From the NCBI GenBank assembly GCA_946807835.1, contig OX327702.1, forward strand, positions 13,578,001-13,642,000: 64,000 nucleotides of DNA. The letters are read 5' to 3'. Positions 48,340-60,188 of the stretch are shown one piece after another. The DNA comes from Ailanthus altissimus (lineage: Eukaryota; Streptophyta; Magnoliopsida; Sapindales; Simaroubaceae). The notes beneath the pieces were generated by a model. It made no database searches. It was not told where the DNA came from and saw nothing but the letters and a program-made list of their open reading frames with translations. The stretch's first letter is position 1. Every line of letters starts with the position of its first letter. The translations under genes were made by a program, and so were the position numbers.

Positions 48340-48660
48340 AGACATGGCATGATTATTATGGTACAACAATCAAATACCAATCATCGTGGTTCATTTTTTC
48401 GGCCAAGGTTAAAACTTTTTCCAAGTAAGCCTAAAACGAGAAAGTTTGGGTCACTCATTAATGATTATCTTATGGAGCTTTGGAACTCAAGGAAAGAGAT
48501 TGATAAGGCCATTGCACACACACCAAAGAACCAAAATGAAGGAGTATTATATGTGAAAAATGCCTTCAAAGCTTGGTTTGATCCCTTATAAATCCAGAAG
48601 ACATTAAGCGAATGACGTTAAATTAAGTGCTTCTTGGAAGGCTACTGAAGTGAATTTCAT
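48340..48660 (+). pseudogene. Athila-like integrase C-terminal tail
   Basis: The frame at 48,349-48,591 includes RPRLKLFPSKPKTRKFGS, resembling the integrase tail motif NSRLKLFPGKLKSRW, and ends in FKAWF near the usual NGxRLKxY position. In a shifted frame KLSASWEATE (about 48,628-48,656) matches the residues that close Athila pol. The protease lies less than 100 bp upstream, so reverse transcriptase, RNase H and the integrase core (about 3 kb) are missing. The tail normally helps integrase bind DNA and chromatin. Confidence 0.65.
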
Positions 48661-49530
48661 TTGTTTTTCTTTCTTGTAGTATGTTAAAACAATAAGTCGG
48701 AACCTCATAAAACATGAACAAAAGAATCAGAAGAAAAGCCAACAAGGTGCAACCAATAAGAGTTCAAGAACCAAACTACCAAATATCGCAGCAACTTAGG
48801 GCTACGACCCCAATATCTGGAAAACTACAACTTGAAAACCCAGGTTGTGGCACTGCAACGCCACTTTAACCCCCCTTCTAAATTACTTCCCCACCATCCT
48901 TTAAGCCACTTTAAACACCTCCTTACTTTTCCACACTCATCCTTACATGTTTCGAACACTATATTATCACTAAATCCCACCTCAAACATCATTAAACTTC
49001 ATGGATTACCAAACTTAAAGCTTTGGAAACCATCACTCAAAAGGTTTTACGCACCAACTAAAGCACCCATTCTTACCTCAAGATTCGAGCACCGCCACAC
49101 TAAGCAATAGTCTACGAGAAAAGCTTCTTTTACTTACTCTTATTTTTTCCATTATAGATAAAATCAACTTTAAGTTTGAGGGAGGGAAACATTATTCAAT
49201 GTTCATTTTCTATATTGATTACGCTTACTTCTTATGATTGTTGTTTTTAGTTGTTTTGTTTTGAATGCAAAATTTTTTTATTTATTTTTCTCCTTAGTTG
49301 CAATGTGTTTTAATAATTAATAGTCAATGATATGAAATAGAAACATGATTTCAAATGTTACTTTCTTTTGAAAACAATGAATGTTGTGATTGTTTACTTG
49401 GTAATCTAAGAAAAGTTCGACTTCACTTTGTGACCATTTGATCTTTTGAGCATATAGTTAGAATCATTTAGTTTTTATGCTTACTTAGAAGACATTTATG
49501 CACAACAAGAATAAGTAAGGTATCAAAAAG
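48661..49530 (+). mobile_element. 3' portion of the plus Athila-like element
   Basis: Follows the integrase tail. A 92-codon frame at 48,832-49,110 has no clear motif and may be a decayed env-like or untranslated part. CTTTAAGTTTGAGGGAGGGA near 49,170 resembles the purine-rich phrase that ends the coding region of these elements. AT-rich sequence leads to solo LTR B. Confidence 0.4.
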
Positions 49531-51630
49531 TATTGAGTGTTGATTTATACAGAGTGTATGCATGTGGTATTATGTATTTGGCAACAAAATATACATATCT
49601 TATACATATATATGCATAGCGAAAGAATAAAATTTAGCAGTAAACATAATTATTACATATTAATCAACTTAATACTGAAATTAAGAATTAACCCTTGAAG
49701 CCTTTGGATCAAAATTCTTAAAGTCCACCTAAAATGCAAACTTTGACCAATTCTAGTAATCAACAATGGTGGGATTGATTATCTAGAATGACAATATTTT
49801 AATCCAACAATAAGTTTAACAAATTAAACTTAAGTTTTTTATTTTCCTTTGATTAACACTTAATCAATAAATCAAACTCTTATTTTTGCTTAATTGGCTT
49901 TAAGCCTAATAAAAAGAAAATTTAATGATGAATTCAAAATTAAGAAAATAATTTTTCCTTTTTCTTTCTCTTTGATGGCTGGCCAAACACTTAGCAAAAA
50001 ATAAAATTAACCCTATAATTTTAATTACATTTTTCAAATATATACAAATGAATTTAATTTCATTTAATTTCACATAATTTGAATTTGCATTTAACTTAAC
50101 CTAACCATAGTTAACATTTCACCCTAGTTAGGTTAGTTTAACTTAACCCTTATGTTAAATAAATATTTAAATAATTTAAGCATAGTTAACTAACTTAACC
50201 ATAGTTAGGTTAACATTTACTTAACTATTAAGTAAGGTTAACTTAACTTAACTATGGTTAAAAGATTAAATAATAATTTATTTATTTAAAAGTATTTAAC
50301 AATTAAATAATCAATAAGTGAAATTACATTTATGTCTTTACTAGGTTACCAAGTTAACCTAAAGTGGGTCTCATTCTTTAACCATATACTTTAGTTAACT
50401 CAACCATAGTAAAGTGCTGGATTTTACTGTATTGAACTATTCAACACGGTATACTGCCCAAGTGCACAAAGAGTACATTTCATATTGGGACTCCCAAGGT
50501 TCACATCCGATTCATCAAATGGAACTATTCTATAAGTCCGTGATTGATGCCTTACGCACATGTCATGGATATAGTATATTAGCACGTTAGACCATACATG
50601 TTGAGGTTGCTATATATTCGTATAATCCTTCTGTCATTATATCCAGGATAGGTAAGATATAGACCATCATCGTCAAATCTCATATCCTCATCCGTGAACT
50701 TATCTCTAGATTCGTATCTTAATGAACAATATACGTAAATACTTTACAATATTGTTCAACCTCATAAGAAACTCTTTTCCCGGTTTCATTGCTTATGGCC
50801 ATAAGATTTTGTATAATACAATCTCAATGCATCGGATATACAACCAGCCTATGTGAGCTGGAAGATCCCGTATATACACACACCAAACTCCATGAGCATC
50901 GGATCCTACCCAATGACATATAGCAGTCAGACCATGAAACGTCTCTGATATACGTGAAACCAAAGTATGGTGGATCACCCACAAGCCCACCATGGAGCTC
51001 AAGTTGAAGGACTACGAATACTACTCAATTCGAGAGGACCTTCATTTGACAGATTCTTAAGATATTTATTAGGGTCCTCATGAGTCTGTTCAGTATTTAG
51101 TCCTGACTGAATACCTACATGTCTATACGAAAGATTTCACTAATCTTATGGTCAGCTAAGAACAATTATCTGTACAATATAGATATAGACATACATTGAT
51201 ATATATTATAGTGATTCACCGATAGACTCACATTGGTAAACGTAGATCAAGAACATTAAGTTTGAGAACATACTTACATAAAGACATTTCTTAGTACCTT
51301 TTGCAACTCTTTGTAACTATGTCATTACAAGTAAACTATCAAGTCTTTGTCACATTATAGATAGGGTTCTAACTTTTTAGATCTCGTTGACTCTTATACC
51401 TTGCTAACTCTTAGCATTTATAACTCTCAGCATTGCTAACTCTTAACACTGGTCTAAACACTTTTAAACCAGATCTGAACTCTTTCAGATCATACAATGT
51501 CTATAGTGTTACAAGCTTTAGCACCATTTAATAAAAGGTTATTAGCGATTTAATAAAATATTCATTGTATAATTATTACAAAATAAATATTCATATAAAA
51601 AGGAATGGCATGTAAGCACAAACCTTAACA
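49531..51630 (-). mobile_element. Ty1/copia-type solo LTR B
   Basis: A 2,100-bp relative of LTR A in the same orientation. It ends TATTGAGTGTTGATTTATAC on the plus strand at 49,531 and starts (minus) TGTTAAGGTTTGTGC at 51,630. Flanks AAAAG (49,526-49,530) and AAAAC (51,631-51,635) form a 4/5 target duplication, so this is an independent insertion rather than the partner LTR of A. Its divergence from LTR A is substantial (many substitutions and several indels). Confidence 0.85.
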
Positions 51631-52630
51631 AAAACATGTTAGAACTTGTTTGAGTATTTCTCAAGGTAAAATCATAGGGCATACCTAATTTAGGATATGA
51701 TTTTAGAACATCGTTGGACCGATTGAGCCTTTTAAGCTAACATTTATATATTTTTATCCCTAGTTATTGCCTTTGAGCTTAATAAATGTTTATCTTTGCT
51801 AACCACAACAACACCTTAGCCTTTATGTTTATTATCCTTCATAGTACCGATCACACTATAGGCATACCTCTCATTTCAGGGAGTTAAGCGAACTTTTAAA
51901 AAAGAGGGAGCGATTAAAGTAGAGTTATGGGTTTGGTTATGGATTTTGGTTGTTCTAATATAGAAAAGCTTAAGTTTAGGGTACAGTGACTTTTATTTAT
52001 TTATAAAAAATTAAAAATTTATCATAAATCATAAATATTATATAGATTGAGTTTCTATACTCCTAGCTTAGGAAAAGAAAAACATGAACAATAAAATAGT
52101 AAGGGAATCAAAGAAATAAGTTTTCAAAAAATTAGGTGAAAAATAATTGGTTCGGTTTAAGTAATCTCTAGAAGGATGTGTGTTTATAGTGTAAGTTGAG
52201 CTAAAATTGATCCATTTTATGCTACCCTCACCCTAGTCATGCATCACAAGCTAACTAAAGTCCTACTTGAACTTTGATTATGTGTATGCCTACCTTAGTG
52301 GAGAGTGATGCGATATCAAGCCTAAGAGTGTTACTTAAGAAAACCTCATAGAGCCCATTTCATTGTCTTGTGTACATAAACTAATTTGAGTGCATGTGCC
52401 TAATGATTTTAGCTATACACACATGCTCAAGTTGGTCACTTGTGGGTTAGAACAAGTGTTGGATTAACACGCTGAACTATTATGATGTTTAACCTTTCTG
52501 TGAGAATGGCAGTCATGAGAAAGTTTTGAGACGATTTGCTAATTATTTGTCAACCCGATGTTTAGTATTTTTTTTAATTTGTTATCGTTTTAGCTTTTAA
52601 TCATCCCTCATTTCTCAAGGACGACCAAGT
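51631..52630 (+). mobile_element. Athila-like 3' untranslated region (plus)
   Basis: No ORF is present. The stretch matches, inverted, the region 54,100-54,480 (phrases around CACTATAGGCATACCTC versus its complement near 54,215). It ends with a TTAGCTTTTAATCATCCCTCATTTCTCAAGGACGACC-like segment, the conserved run-up to the polypurine tract of this family. It is the 3' end of the plus-strand element or of a sister copy. Confidence 0.5.
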
Positions 52631-52639
52631 ACTTAAAAA

Positions 52640-53566
52640 TCATATATGAATTATATAAGAATTAATCAATAATTAACTAAAATATCCAAATATAGTACTA
52701 CAGAGCTATATCAAGGCCCTAGAACAAGTGTTTAGCAAACTACAACTAAGCACAAAATCAAGATAATCCAAACATAAGTGTAAACATGCTTAAAAAAATA
52801 AATCCAAAATTATAAACTCCAAATCAAAAAATTAAGAAAAGGAAAAAAGAGAAAACTAGTTGAAGATGTCTTTTTGGGGGCTTCAATCTTCATGAATCTT
52901 CAAAAATCTAAGTTCCCAAATGTCATTCTCTCTCTAGCTAGTCTATTTCTCTCTCTATATTTTGTGCTCTCTCCTTCTCCTCCTCAAATGAGACCTTCAC
53001 TCTTTTTTTTTTTTATAGTTTCTAAGATGGTCTTTCAAAATTAAGGCATAAAAATCGAAGATGATAAGGCTATTTACGGCACCGTTTGTGGGCCCCCACC
53101 CCTCTATTAGCAGGGTGGGGTCCACCCCTACTCGGTGGAAAATTAAGGCATAAAAATCGAAGATGATAAGACTATTTACGGCACCGTGTGTGGGCCCCCA
53201 CCCCTCTACTAGCAGGGTGGGGTCCACCCTGCTAGTAGAGGGGTGGGGGCCCACACCGTGGCACCAACTTTCTGTACTGGCTTGTGCTTGACTTGGCGCT
53301 ACAGTGGCAACTCTTGAATTTTTGTGGCATCGTTGCTTGGACTTTTTGGCACTGTGACACCAACTCTTAGATTTGGCCCAATTGTTTGCTATTGTGAAAT
53401 CCATGTTTTGCCATTTTTCTTCAATTTTTCCTTGCTTATTACGCTGGTTTGTTAAAACTTACAAAAGAAAATAAAAATATGTACATAAAAAGCCACATTC
53501 TATACTCAAAACAAGCAAATATAAAATTATAAGGGATAAAACATCATATATAAGATGTGCTTATCA
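52640..53566 (-). mobile_element. Athila/Tat-like LTR, copy B1
   Basis: On the minus strand the LTR starts TGATAAGCACATC at 53,566, immediately after a purine tract (53,582-53,567, AGTTTAGGAGAGTT-like), as expected for a 3' LTR. It runs to about 52,640, where the end is not sharp. It shares long blocks with 62,979-63,653, including ACTAAGCACAAAATCAAGA and CTCCAAATCAAA. Two copies of the SINE-type hairpin tail lie inside it. Confidence 0.65.
53037..53256. repeat. 102-bp tandem duplication with GC-rich hairpins
   Basis: A 102-bp unit starting AAAATTAAGGCATAAAAATC occurs at 53,037 and 53,139. Each unit contains the GTGGGCCCCCACCCCTCTA..GCAGGGTGGGG phrase found in the SINE tail at 36.69 kb. In the second unit the phrase is followed by its own reverse complement. 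Arms 53,188-53,220 and 53,224-53,256 are 33 nt each, perfectly paired around GGT. Confidence 0.9.
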
Positions 53567-53999
53567 AACTCTCCTAAACTTAATAACTTGCTGATCCTCG
53601 AGCAATGATGTACAACTAAAAACTAAAAGCTAAAATAACAATAACATGTTCGGTTAGTTAATTGCTAGCTACTTGCTTCAAAAATTGCCCTCAACTACAA
53701 GTCTTCCGGGAAACTCTATATACACACTAAGTAGGTCACTTGTGGGGTAGAAGGAGTACTAGATTAAAATGTTTAAGATTTATAACATATAGAGTTTCCT
53801 GGAAAACTTGTAGTCGAGGGCATTTTTTGAGACAAGTAGTTAGCAATTCACCAACCCAACATGTTATTGTTATTTTAGCTTTTAGTTTTTAGTTGTACAT
53901 CATTGCTCAAGGATTAGCAAGTTATTAAGTTTAGGAGAATTTGATAAGCACATTTTATATATGATGTTTTATCCCTCATAATTTGACATTTGCTTGTTT
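53507..53999. repeat. Inverted repeat of an element 3' end
   Basis: Arms of about 213 bp (53,507-53,721 and 53,787-53,999) are roughly 90 percent complementary and separated by about 65 bp. Each arm holds the run-up AAACTTGTAGT, the TTAGTTGTACATCATTGCTC segment, the purine tract and the first ~60 bases of the TGATAAGCAC LTR. Two element 3' ends therefore point away from each other. Confidence 0.85.
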
Positions 54000-54980
54000 A
54001 AGATTTGATGTTTGATTATACAATATATATAGGGGGTAGAAAACTTGGTATATACAATATATATAATGTTTTTTAAAAAAATTTGATTGATTGTTTTTAA
54101 GCAACAATATCCCAAAACTTAAGTTTTTACAACTTTAGAATAATTAAAACCTATAACCCTTCTTTAATTCACTACAACTTTGAAAATCTCTTAGTTCATA
54201 TTATTCTCTAAAATAAGTGTTATGCCTATGGTGTGATGGTTACTATAAAAGATAATTAAATTAAAGGCTAAGTTATTGATGTGGTTAACAAAGAAAAATG
54301 ATTATAAGGCTAAAAAGGGGTAATTAAGGGTAAAAAAAATGTACATTGGTTGGCTTGAAAGGCTCAATCAGTCCAAAGATAGCCTATCATATAGGCCTTA
54401 GGATTTCACCTCTGGTAATACTCAAACAAGTTCAAGAGTATTTTTGTTATGCATAAACTTCCTTCTAAGTAAGCAAATTAACTACAAAATCCTAACTACG
54501 TGCTCAATGATTCAAGGAGTTAAAAAATGAAACAGAATTATTTCTAAGATATTATGCAAAAAAAATTACAACACATAAAATTCCTTACAGATTGTAATCA
54601 AGGCAATCATGCTTCTGTTTCTTATCATTAATTAGTTAACAATCAATTAACCCACGATAAACTACCAAAACACGCACAAAATGACTATAAAGCAAACACA
54701 AGGTAATATAATTAAAAGGAGATGAAATTGTAATGAATTTGAACATAAATATAGTTAAAACAATAAATCAATCTAGCAAATATAATAGAGAGTTATTTCT
54801 TGGCCCCCCAAACTTAGATAAAGACATGTCCTTGCGGTGACCAAGAAAAATAAATTAAAAGATGAGAATCATAGCATTTCTTATTTCAACTAAGGGCCTT
54901 TAATCATTCTCCATGTCTACTGGTAAATCATCATCATCTTTGAAGTTATAATAAGATGATGGCTGCACTATAGGTGGAAC
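54000..54980 (-). mobile_element. Athila-like 3' untranslated region (minus)
   Basis: AT-rich, no ORF. The part 54,100-54,480 is the inverted counterpart of 51,640-51,960. It lies between the env-like remnant and the 3' LTR B1, where the untranslated tail of a minus-strand element should be. Confidence 0.5.
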
Positions 54981-54989
54981 AAGAGGTGG

Positions 54990-55860
54990 TGGGAGTTGGC
55001 TGATATCAATGCCTAAATGAGCGACAGTTAATTACATACATTGCATTTCATAGTATACCAATGTGTTTGGTACTCTACCTACTCGTGACACCATTGTTAA
55101 TGAACCTAAAATACACGTTGGTGGTCTTCAAGTTCCCTCGTCAGTGATGTGTGTCTATCTTGGCTAGTTACTAGTCGAAAAGAAAAGCCTGTAGTTTGTC
55201 TTAGAGGTTGAGGCCTTAGATTACGCACATCGCAAAATTTTCAAACCCTGTAGATTATAACAAAGTCTAATGCTTTGACTGGATATAGTAGCTTATCGAA
55301 TGGGTCCCATTAGACTCCAGCTTCTTTTGCATTGTGCTATAATAGGGGAATGGGCAGAAAATATTTGCTCTATCATTGCGAATGTTGTAAACAATACTGT
55401 GCTTGATGATGAAGCCAATGTTGATGCTCTTCTTTGTTATTATGACATATAGAAAAATGGCACGGTTGAGATGACATCACTAATATATAGGGATGGCACG
55501 AGTCTAGTGCTGATAAAGTGATGCCAAATCTTCTTATCTCGGTCCATGGCTCTTGTGAGGAACGAGAAATGGTGCTTACCGAACATTCTCCATACAGTGT
55601 TGGGTGCGTAGTCACTAAATGACCATAATATAATCCAACTACTCTGACATCTGATGATATTCATCATTGGCAATGGTTAGGAGGTTAAAGAACCAGTTGA
55701 TGGACTTGCTGTCAAAGGTGACCTACTTGCCTCGAACCTTAGCCTTTAGCTAGTGGTGCTATATTGCATTGGCATAAAACTTGCGTAACACTGGTATGAT
55801 TGTGTGCTTTTGGTTTCTTGCATAATTACTGTCACCTTCTGGAATTAATGAGGATGAGGT
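54990..55860 (-). pseudogene. Athila env-like / plant transposon protein remnant
   Basis: Minus-strand frames between 55,730 and 55,300 show RGKQVTFDSKSINWFFNLL, then NDEYH, then (after shifts) W-HHFISTRLVPS-ISDV and a KKSINIGFIIKHSI phrase with NDRANIFCP. This is the pattern of the 'putative plant transposon protein' domain found in the extra ORF downstream of pol in Athila-like elements. The function in those elements is unknown (an envelope-like role has been suggested). Multiple stops and frameshifts are present. The 80- and 77-codon frames here are broken pieces of it. The order pol tail, env-like, tail, LTR on the minus strand is preserved. Confidence 0.65.
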
Positions 55861-55959
55861 GTCCTTTTGGGGGAGAGCCACTATTTTCCTTATTTGGCAC
55901 CGTGACTCTAAAGTTTTACCTAATACCTTGAATATATACTTTGAATTGACGATATGGCA

Positions 55960-56360
55960 TTCACTTATTATTATGCTCCATTTTTTACATTAAAAATAAA
56001 AGAAAACCACTCTAATTGCTTGGTTTGCCTCCAAAGAAGTGCTTGATTTAACATCTCTAGCTAAACGTGGCCATGCTTTTACTTAATTGGGTTCCTTAAG
56101 CAAAATTTGCTACCTTCCACTCTTCCCCACCAAAATAGTGTTTACGTTTTTGTTCATTGATGAAGAATAATCTCCATCATCACCTTGGACTTTCACAGTG
56201 CCATACGGAATGACTTGTTTGATCTTAATGGTCTCTATTATCTTGATTTCAAGTTTCCCAGAAAAAAGCTCAACCAAGAGTTTAAAATGAGCACTTGTTG
56301 ACCCGTGAGGAACTCACGCCTCAAGATTTATTTGTCATGCCAATTCTTGGTTTACTCCTT
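55960..56360 (-). pseudogene. Athila-like integrase C-terminus (minus)
   Basis: From 56,345 downward the minus strand reads, across frameshifts, FLTGQQVLILNS-like and FSGKLEIKIIETIKIKQV-like segments, then PYGTVKVQGDDGDYS, and finally DVKSSTSLEANQA near 56,035. These match the integrase tail and pol end of Athila-like elements. The rest of pol is absent because the copia-type LTR C begins at 56,366. The final motif is the same as in the plus element near 48,640, so both belong to one family. Confidence 0.7.
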
Positions 56361-56365
56361 ATAAA

Positions 56366-58749
56366 TGTTGGGATTTGTGTTTATGTGTCATCCCATTATG
56401 TATAAATATTTAATTATAGTATTTATACAATTATCATTTCTAATAAATTTGTTAATGTTATTAATTATTAAATGGTAAGATGCTTGTAATGTTTTAGACA
56501 TTATATGATTTGAAGGATTTTAGATCTATTCTAAATGAGTTTAGATCAGTGCTAAGAGTTAGCATCAATAAAAAGTTATAAGTGGTTAAGAGTTAGTAGG
56601 TTATAAGAGTTAACGAAATCTAAAGAGTTAGAGAATAGGACAAAAACCTAATAATATATTAGTAATGATGTAGTTACAAATTGTGCTAGAAAATGTCATT
56701 ATGCAAGTATGTTTTCAAATACCATATTTCTAATCTAATTTTATTAATGTGAGTCTATCGGTGAAACCCATTTATATAGATCAATGTATATCTATATATG
56801 GATGGTCTAGATGGTTAGTCTTAGCAAACCATGATCTTCATGAAAGTTCGTATAGAGATATAGGTATTCAGTGAGAACTAGGTACTGAACAAACTCACGA
56901 AGACCTCTAATATACATCTCATAAAAGCTGTCAGTAGAAGGTCTTCCATGTTAAGTAGTATTCGTGGGCCTTTGACCTTAGCTTAATGGGCTTATGAGTG
57001 AGCCACCATACTTTAGTTTCACATATGTTAGAAACCTTTCATGGTTTGATTGTTGGGTGTCGTTGGGTATGGTCCAATGCTCATGAGTCTGGTGTGCCTA
57101 ATATGGGATTTGTCAGCTCATATAGTGAGTTTGTATGTTCTGATGCTTTGAGATTTTATTTTAAAAAGTCTTGTGGCCACAAGTATAAATCTCGAAAAAT
57201 ATTTTTTGTAGGAATAAACAATATCGCACAAGTATTTGCGGATATTATTTTTGGATATACAAATCTGGAGATAAGATTACGGTGGAGCAAATAAAGTTTT
57301 GACAGTGATGATCTAATCTCTGTTATTCAAGGATATAGATGATGAAAGAATTATACAGATATGCTATAACCTCAATTTATACGGTATAATGCGCTGCTTT
57401 GTAATATTCATAATATGTGTGTGGGACATCGTTCACGGACGTATGGATGACCTCTATATGATAAACCAGGCATGGATCTAGAGAGTCACAATATAAAGTG
57501 TACTCGTTGAGCATCAGGGTAGTGAAAATAGTCGAAGAGTTTGATCCCAAAAAATTTCAGAATTAATGGGATTTGATTTAGTTATTTATTTTTACATAAT
57601 GTCAAAATAAATAATTACCTTTTTAATGTATTAAGGTGATTATTATATATGACCCATTTTCTTAATTAATAAATACTTTGTATTTTAATAATTGAATATT
57701 TATATAGCATATGATTTAAAAGGTTTTTCAAGTGTGAGACAAAGTGTAATGGGATTATTCTTGCCTCCCACACATACCTTATTTATGGACAAATAATATC
57801 ATTATTTTATTCATTAAAATGTTTATTAAATAAAATAATAATAATAATATATGATATTATTATTTAAATTGAAATCAAACAATCAATTTTTTATTTAAAT
57901 TGGCATGTGTTTCTACCATGATTTAATATGATTAAATTATTTGTTTAATATTTATTAAATGATATAATAAGTATAAATAGGTGGCATTTATTAATAGTAG
58001 GTCTGAAGATGTTTAATAATAATGAGAAAATATTTTCTCATTTGGCCTAGATTAAGGCCAAGTTCATTTAAATAATTTTTTTATATTTTATTTTGCTTTG
58101 CTTTGCTTTCATTTAGTTTATTGTAAATAATAATAAGCAGAAACTAATGAAAAATATAATGGATCCTATTAGATGAGAAAATGAAAGATAATAATAAACA
58201 AAACACTAATGATAAACATAATAGATGCCATTAGGTGAGAAAATGAAAGAAAATAATAAACAAATAAAAAAGCAATTAGTTGCTCAATTAATTATAAAAA
58301 ATTAGTGCAAGGGGTTAAGGAAGAGAGAGAAGTGAATTTTGCTAAGTGTTAGAAAATTCTCTCAAGTGTTGATAGCACAAAAACCACAACTCTTTCATTT
58401 TTTGGACACCCATACTGTAAGGTAGAAATAAGAATTTAAGAGTTGAATCCTTTGTTAGAAAAGCTGCTATTATAGCTTATTAAGCCCACCGTGTTGAGGA
58501 GCTAGAGTTGTGAATGGGTTGCTTCAAGGCCAGTACTGCGGTTCGACAATATACCAAAGGCTTACTATTTCTTAATCTTAAAGTATTTTACATTTATGAG
58601 ATAACATGTAAAGTTTATTTGTGTTTATCATTATGAAATTTGTATTCTACTCATCCACTGCGCATATATGTATGTGATATGTATGCTATATTTGAATGAT
58701 AGATGCAAACCCACATGTATACACCTTAGGTTTAAAATCACACAAAACC
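56366..58749 (+). mobile_element. Ty1/copia-type LTR C
   Basis: Starts TGTTGGGATTTGTGTTTATGTG at 56,366 in plus orientation and ends near CACCTTAGGTTTAAAATCACAC, equivalent to the CACCTTATATAAATCAACACTCAACA end of LTR A. At about 2.38 kb it is longer than A and B, with an AT-rich expansion at 57,560-58,300. ATAAA lies at 56,361-56,365 and again at 58,750-58,754, a possible target duplication. However, the right flank belongs to another LTR of the family in inverse orientation, so rearrangement is equally likely. The 98-codon frame inside is incidental. Confidence 0.7.
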
Positions 58750-59454
58750 ATAAAAGGTCTCTGACATATGTGGAACCAAAGCATGGTGGATCATTTTTAA
58801 GTCCACAGTGGCGCTCAGGTTAACGGACCACGTGCACTACTTAACTCGAGAGAACTTACCATTGATGGATTTATGGGATGTCTATTAGGGCCCTCGATGA
58901 GCCTATTCAGTATTCAATCCTTACTGAGTATCTGTATATTGTACGAACTTCTGTTAAGTCCATGGTCAACTAAGAATAACCATCTAGACTATCTAGTTAT
59001 AGTATACACTGGTCTATTAGAAAAGGTTCCACCGACAAACCCACATCGGCGAATAAGACTAGGAACATATAATTTGAGAATAAACTTGCATATTAACATT
59101 TCTTAACACCTATTGCAACTCCTTGTAACAATGTTATCACTGATGTACTCTCAGGTTTATGTTCTATTACAGACAAGGTCCTAACTTTTAGATTTTGCTG
59201 ACTTTTAAAACCTACTAACTCTTAGTAGTGCTAACTGTTAGCAATTATAATTCTTAGCGTTGCTAACCTTTAGCGCTGGTCTAAACTCTTTTAGGCCAGA
59301 TATGAACTCCTTCAGATCATACATTGTCTGTAGCGTAACAAACACTGTACCATTTAATTAATGAAATTAGCAATTTAATAAAAACGTACTGTATAAATAT
59401 CATAAAATAAAATATTCATACAACATTGGGATGGCACATAAGCATAAATCCCAA
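58750..59454 (-). mobile_element. Ty1/copia-type LTR D, partial
   Basis: Minus-orientation LTR starting TGTTGGGATTTATGCTTATG at 59,454, right after a copia pol end and a short purine run (GAGCAAGTGAGAG). It matches LTR A from its start for about 700 bp, up to the ACCATAAAAGGTCTCTGAC phrase at 58,747, and is cut there by the end of LTR C. It is the 3' LTR of the copia element whose pol tail adjoins and fixes the family of LTRs A-C. Confidence 0.8.
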
Positions 59455-60188
59455 CAAACTCTCACTTGCTCTAGTACCATTCATAGTGGTATCTAATACG
59501 TATAGACTCCACATATTTCTCAAACACTTTTAGAGTTAAGGCCTTAGTCAGTGGGTCTGCTATATTATTTGTAGAGTTAACTCTACAAATTATTACATCT
59601 TCCATAGCCAAGATCTCTTTAATTATGTGGTATTTTCTCTCCACGTGTTTAAATCTCTAGTGTGCTTTTGGTTCTTTGGCTTATGATATGGTCCCATTAT
59701 TGTCATAAAATAATGGGATAAGATCCATCAAGGTAAAGATAATTCCTAATTCAACGACAAACTTGCATATCCACACTATTTCCTTTGCTGCCTTAGAGGA
59801 TGCAATAAACTCTGCTTCTATTGTTGAATTAGCTAGGGATCCCTACTTGGTGCTTTCTAACTCACTGTGGCACTGTTAAGGATAAACACATATCTAGATG
59901 TAGACTTTCTATCATCCAGATCAGATTAGAAGTCTGAATCTATGTATCCTCTAACTTACAAGTCATTATCTCCATAAATTAGAAACTTGTCCATTGTACC
60001 TTTAAGGTATTTAAGGACATGTTTAACAGCCATCCAATGGCTATCATCTAGATCAGATTGATATCGGCTAGTAACACTTACAGCCATGTTGATGTCAGGT
60101 CTAGTACACATCATAGCATACATCGAGCTACATATAGCTGATGCATATGCATCTTAATCATTCTAACTCTTTCATCTTCCACAATCCC
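59455..60188 (-). pseudogene. Ty1/copia RNase H fragment
   Basis: Minus strand from about 60,135 shows, in order: MMCTRPDINMAVSVTSRYQS, HWMAVKHVLKYLKGT, GYIDSDF, DDRKSTSRYVFILNSATVS (with stops), then, in a new frame, NSTIEAEFIASSKAAKEIVW, FYDNNGT, KYHIIKEI and NNIADPLTKALT. This is the full order of the Ty1/copia RNase H domain to the end of pol. The catalytic Asp/Glu residues (SDF, EAEF, DNN) are visible. At least four stops and one frameshift inactivate it. The upstream reverse transcriptase is missing, replaced by Tekay-like LTR copy 4. Confidence 0.9.

Noticed and set aside
52997..53404. 135-codon minus ORF with repeated VDPTLLVEGWGP peptide
   Set aside because: It runs through the 102-bp duplication and the GC-rich hairpins in an LTR; the peptide repeat follows from the DNA repeat.
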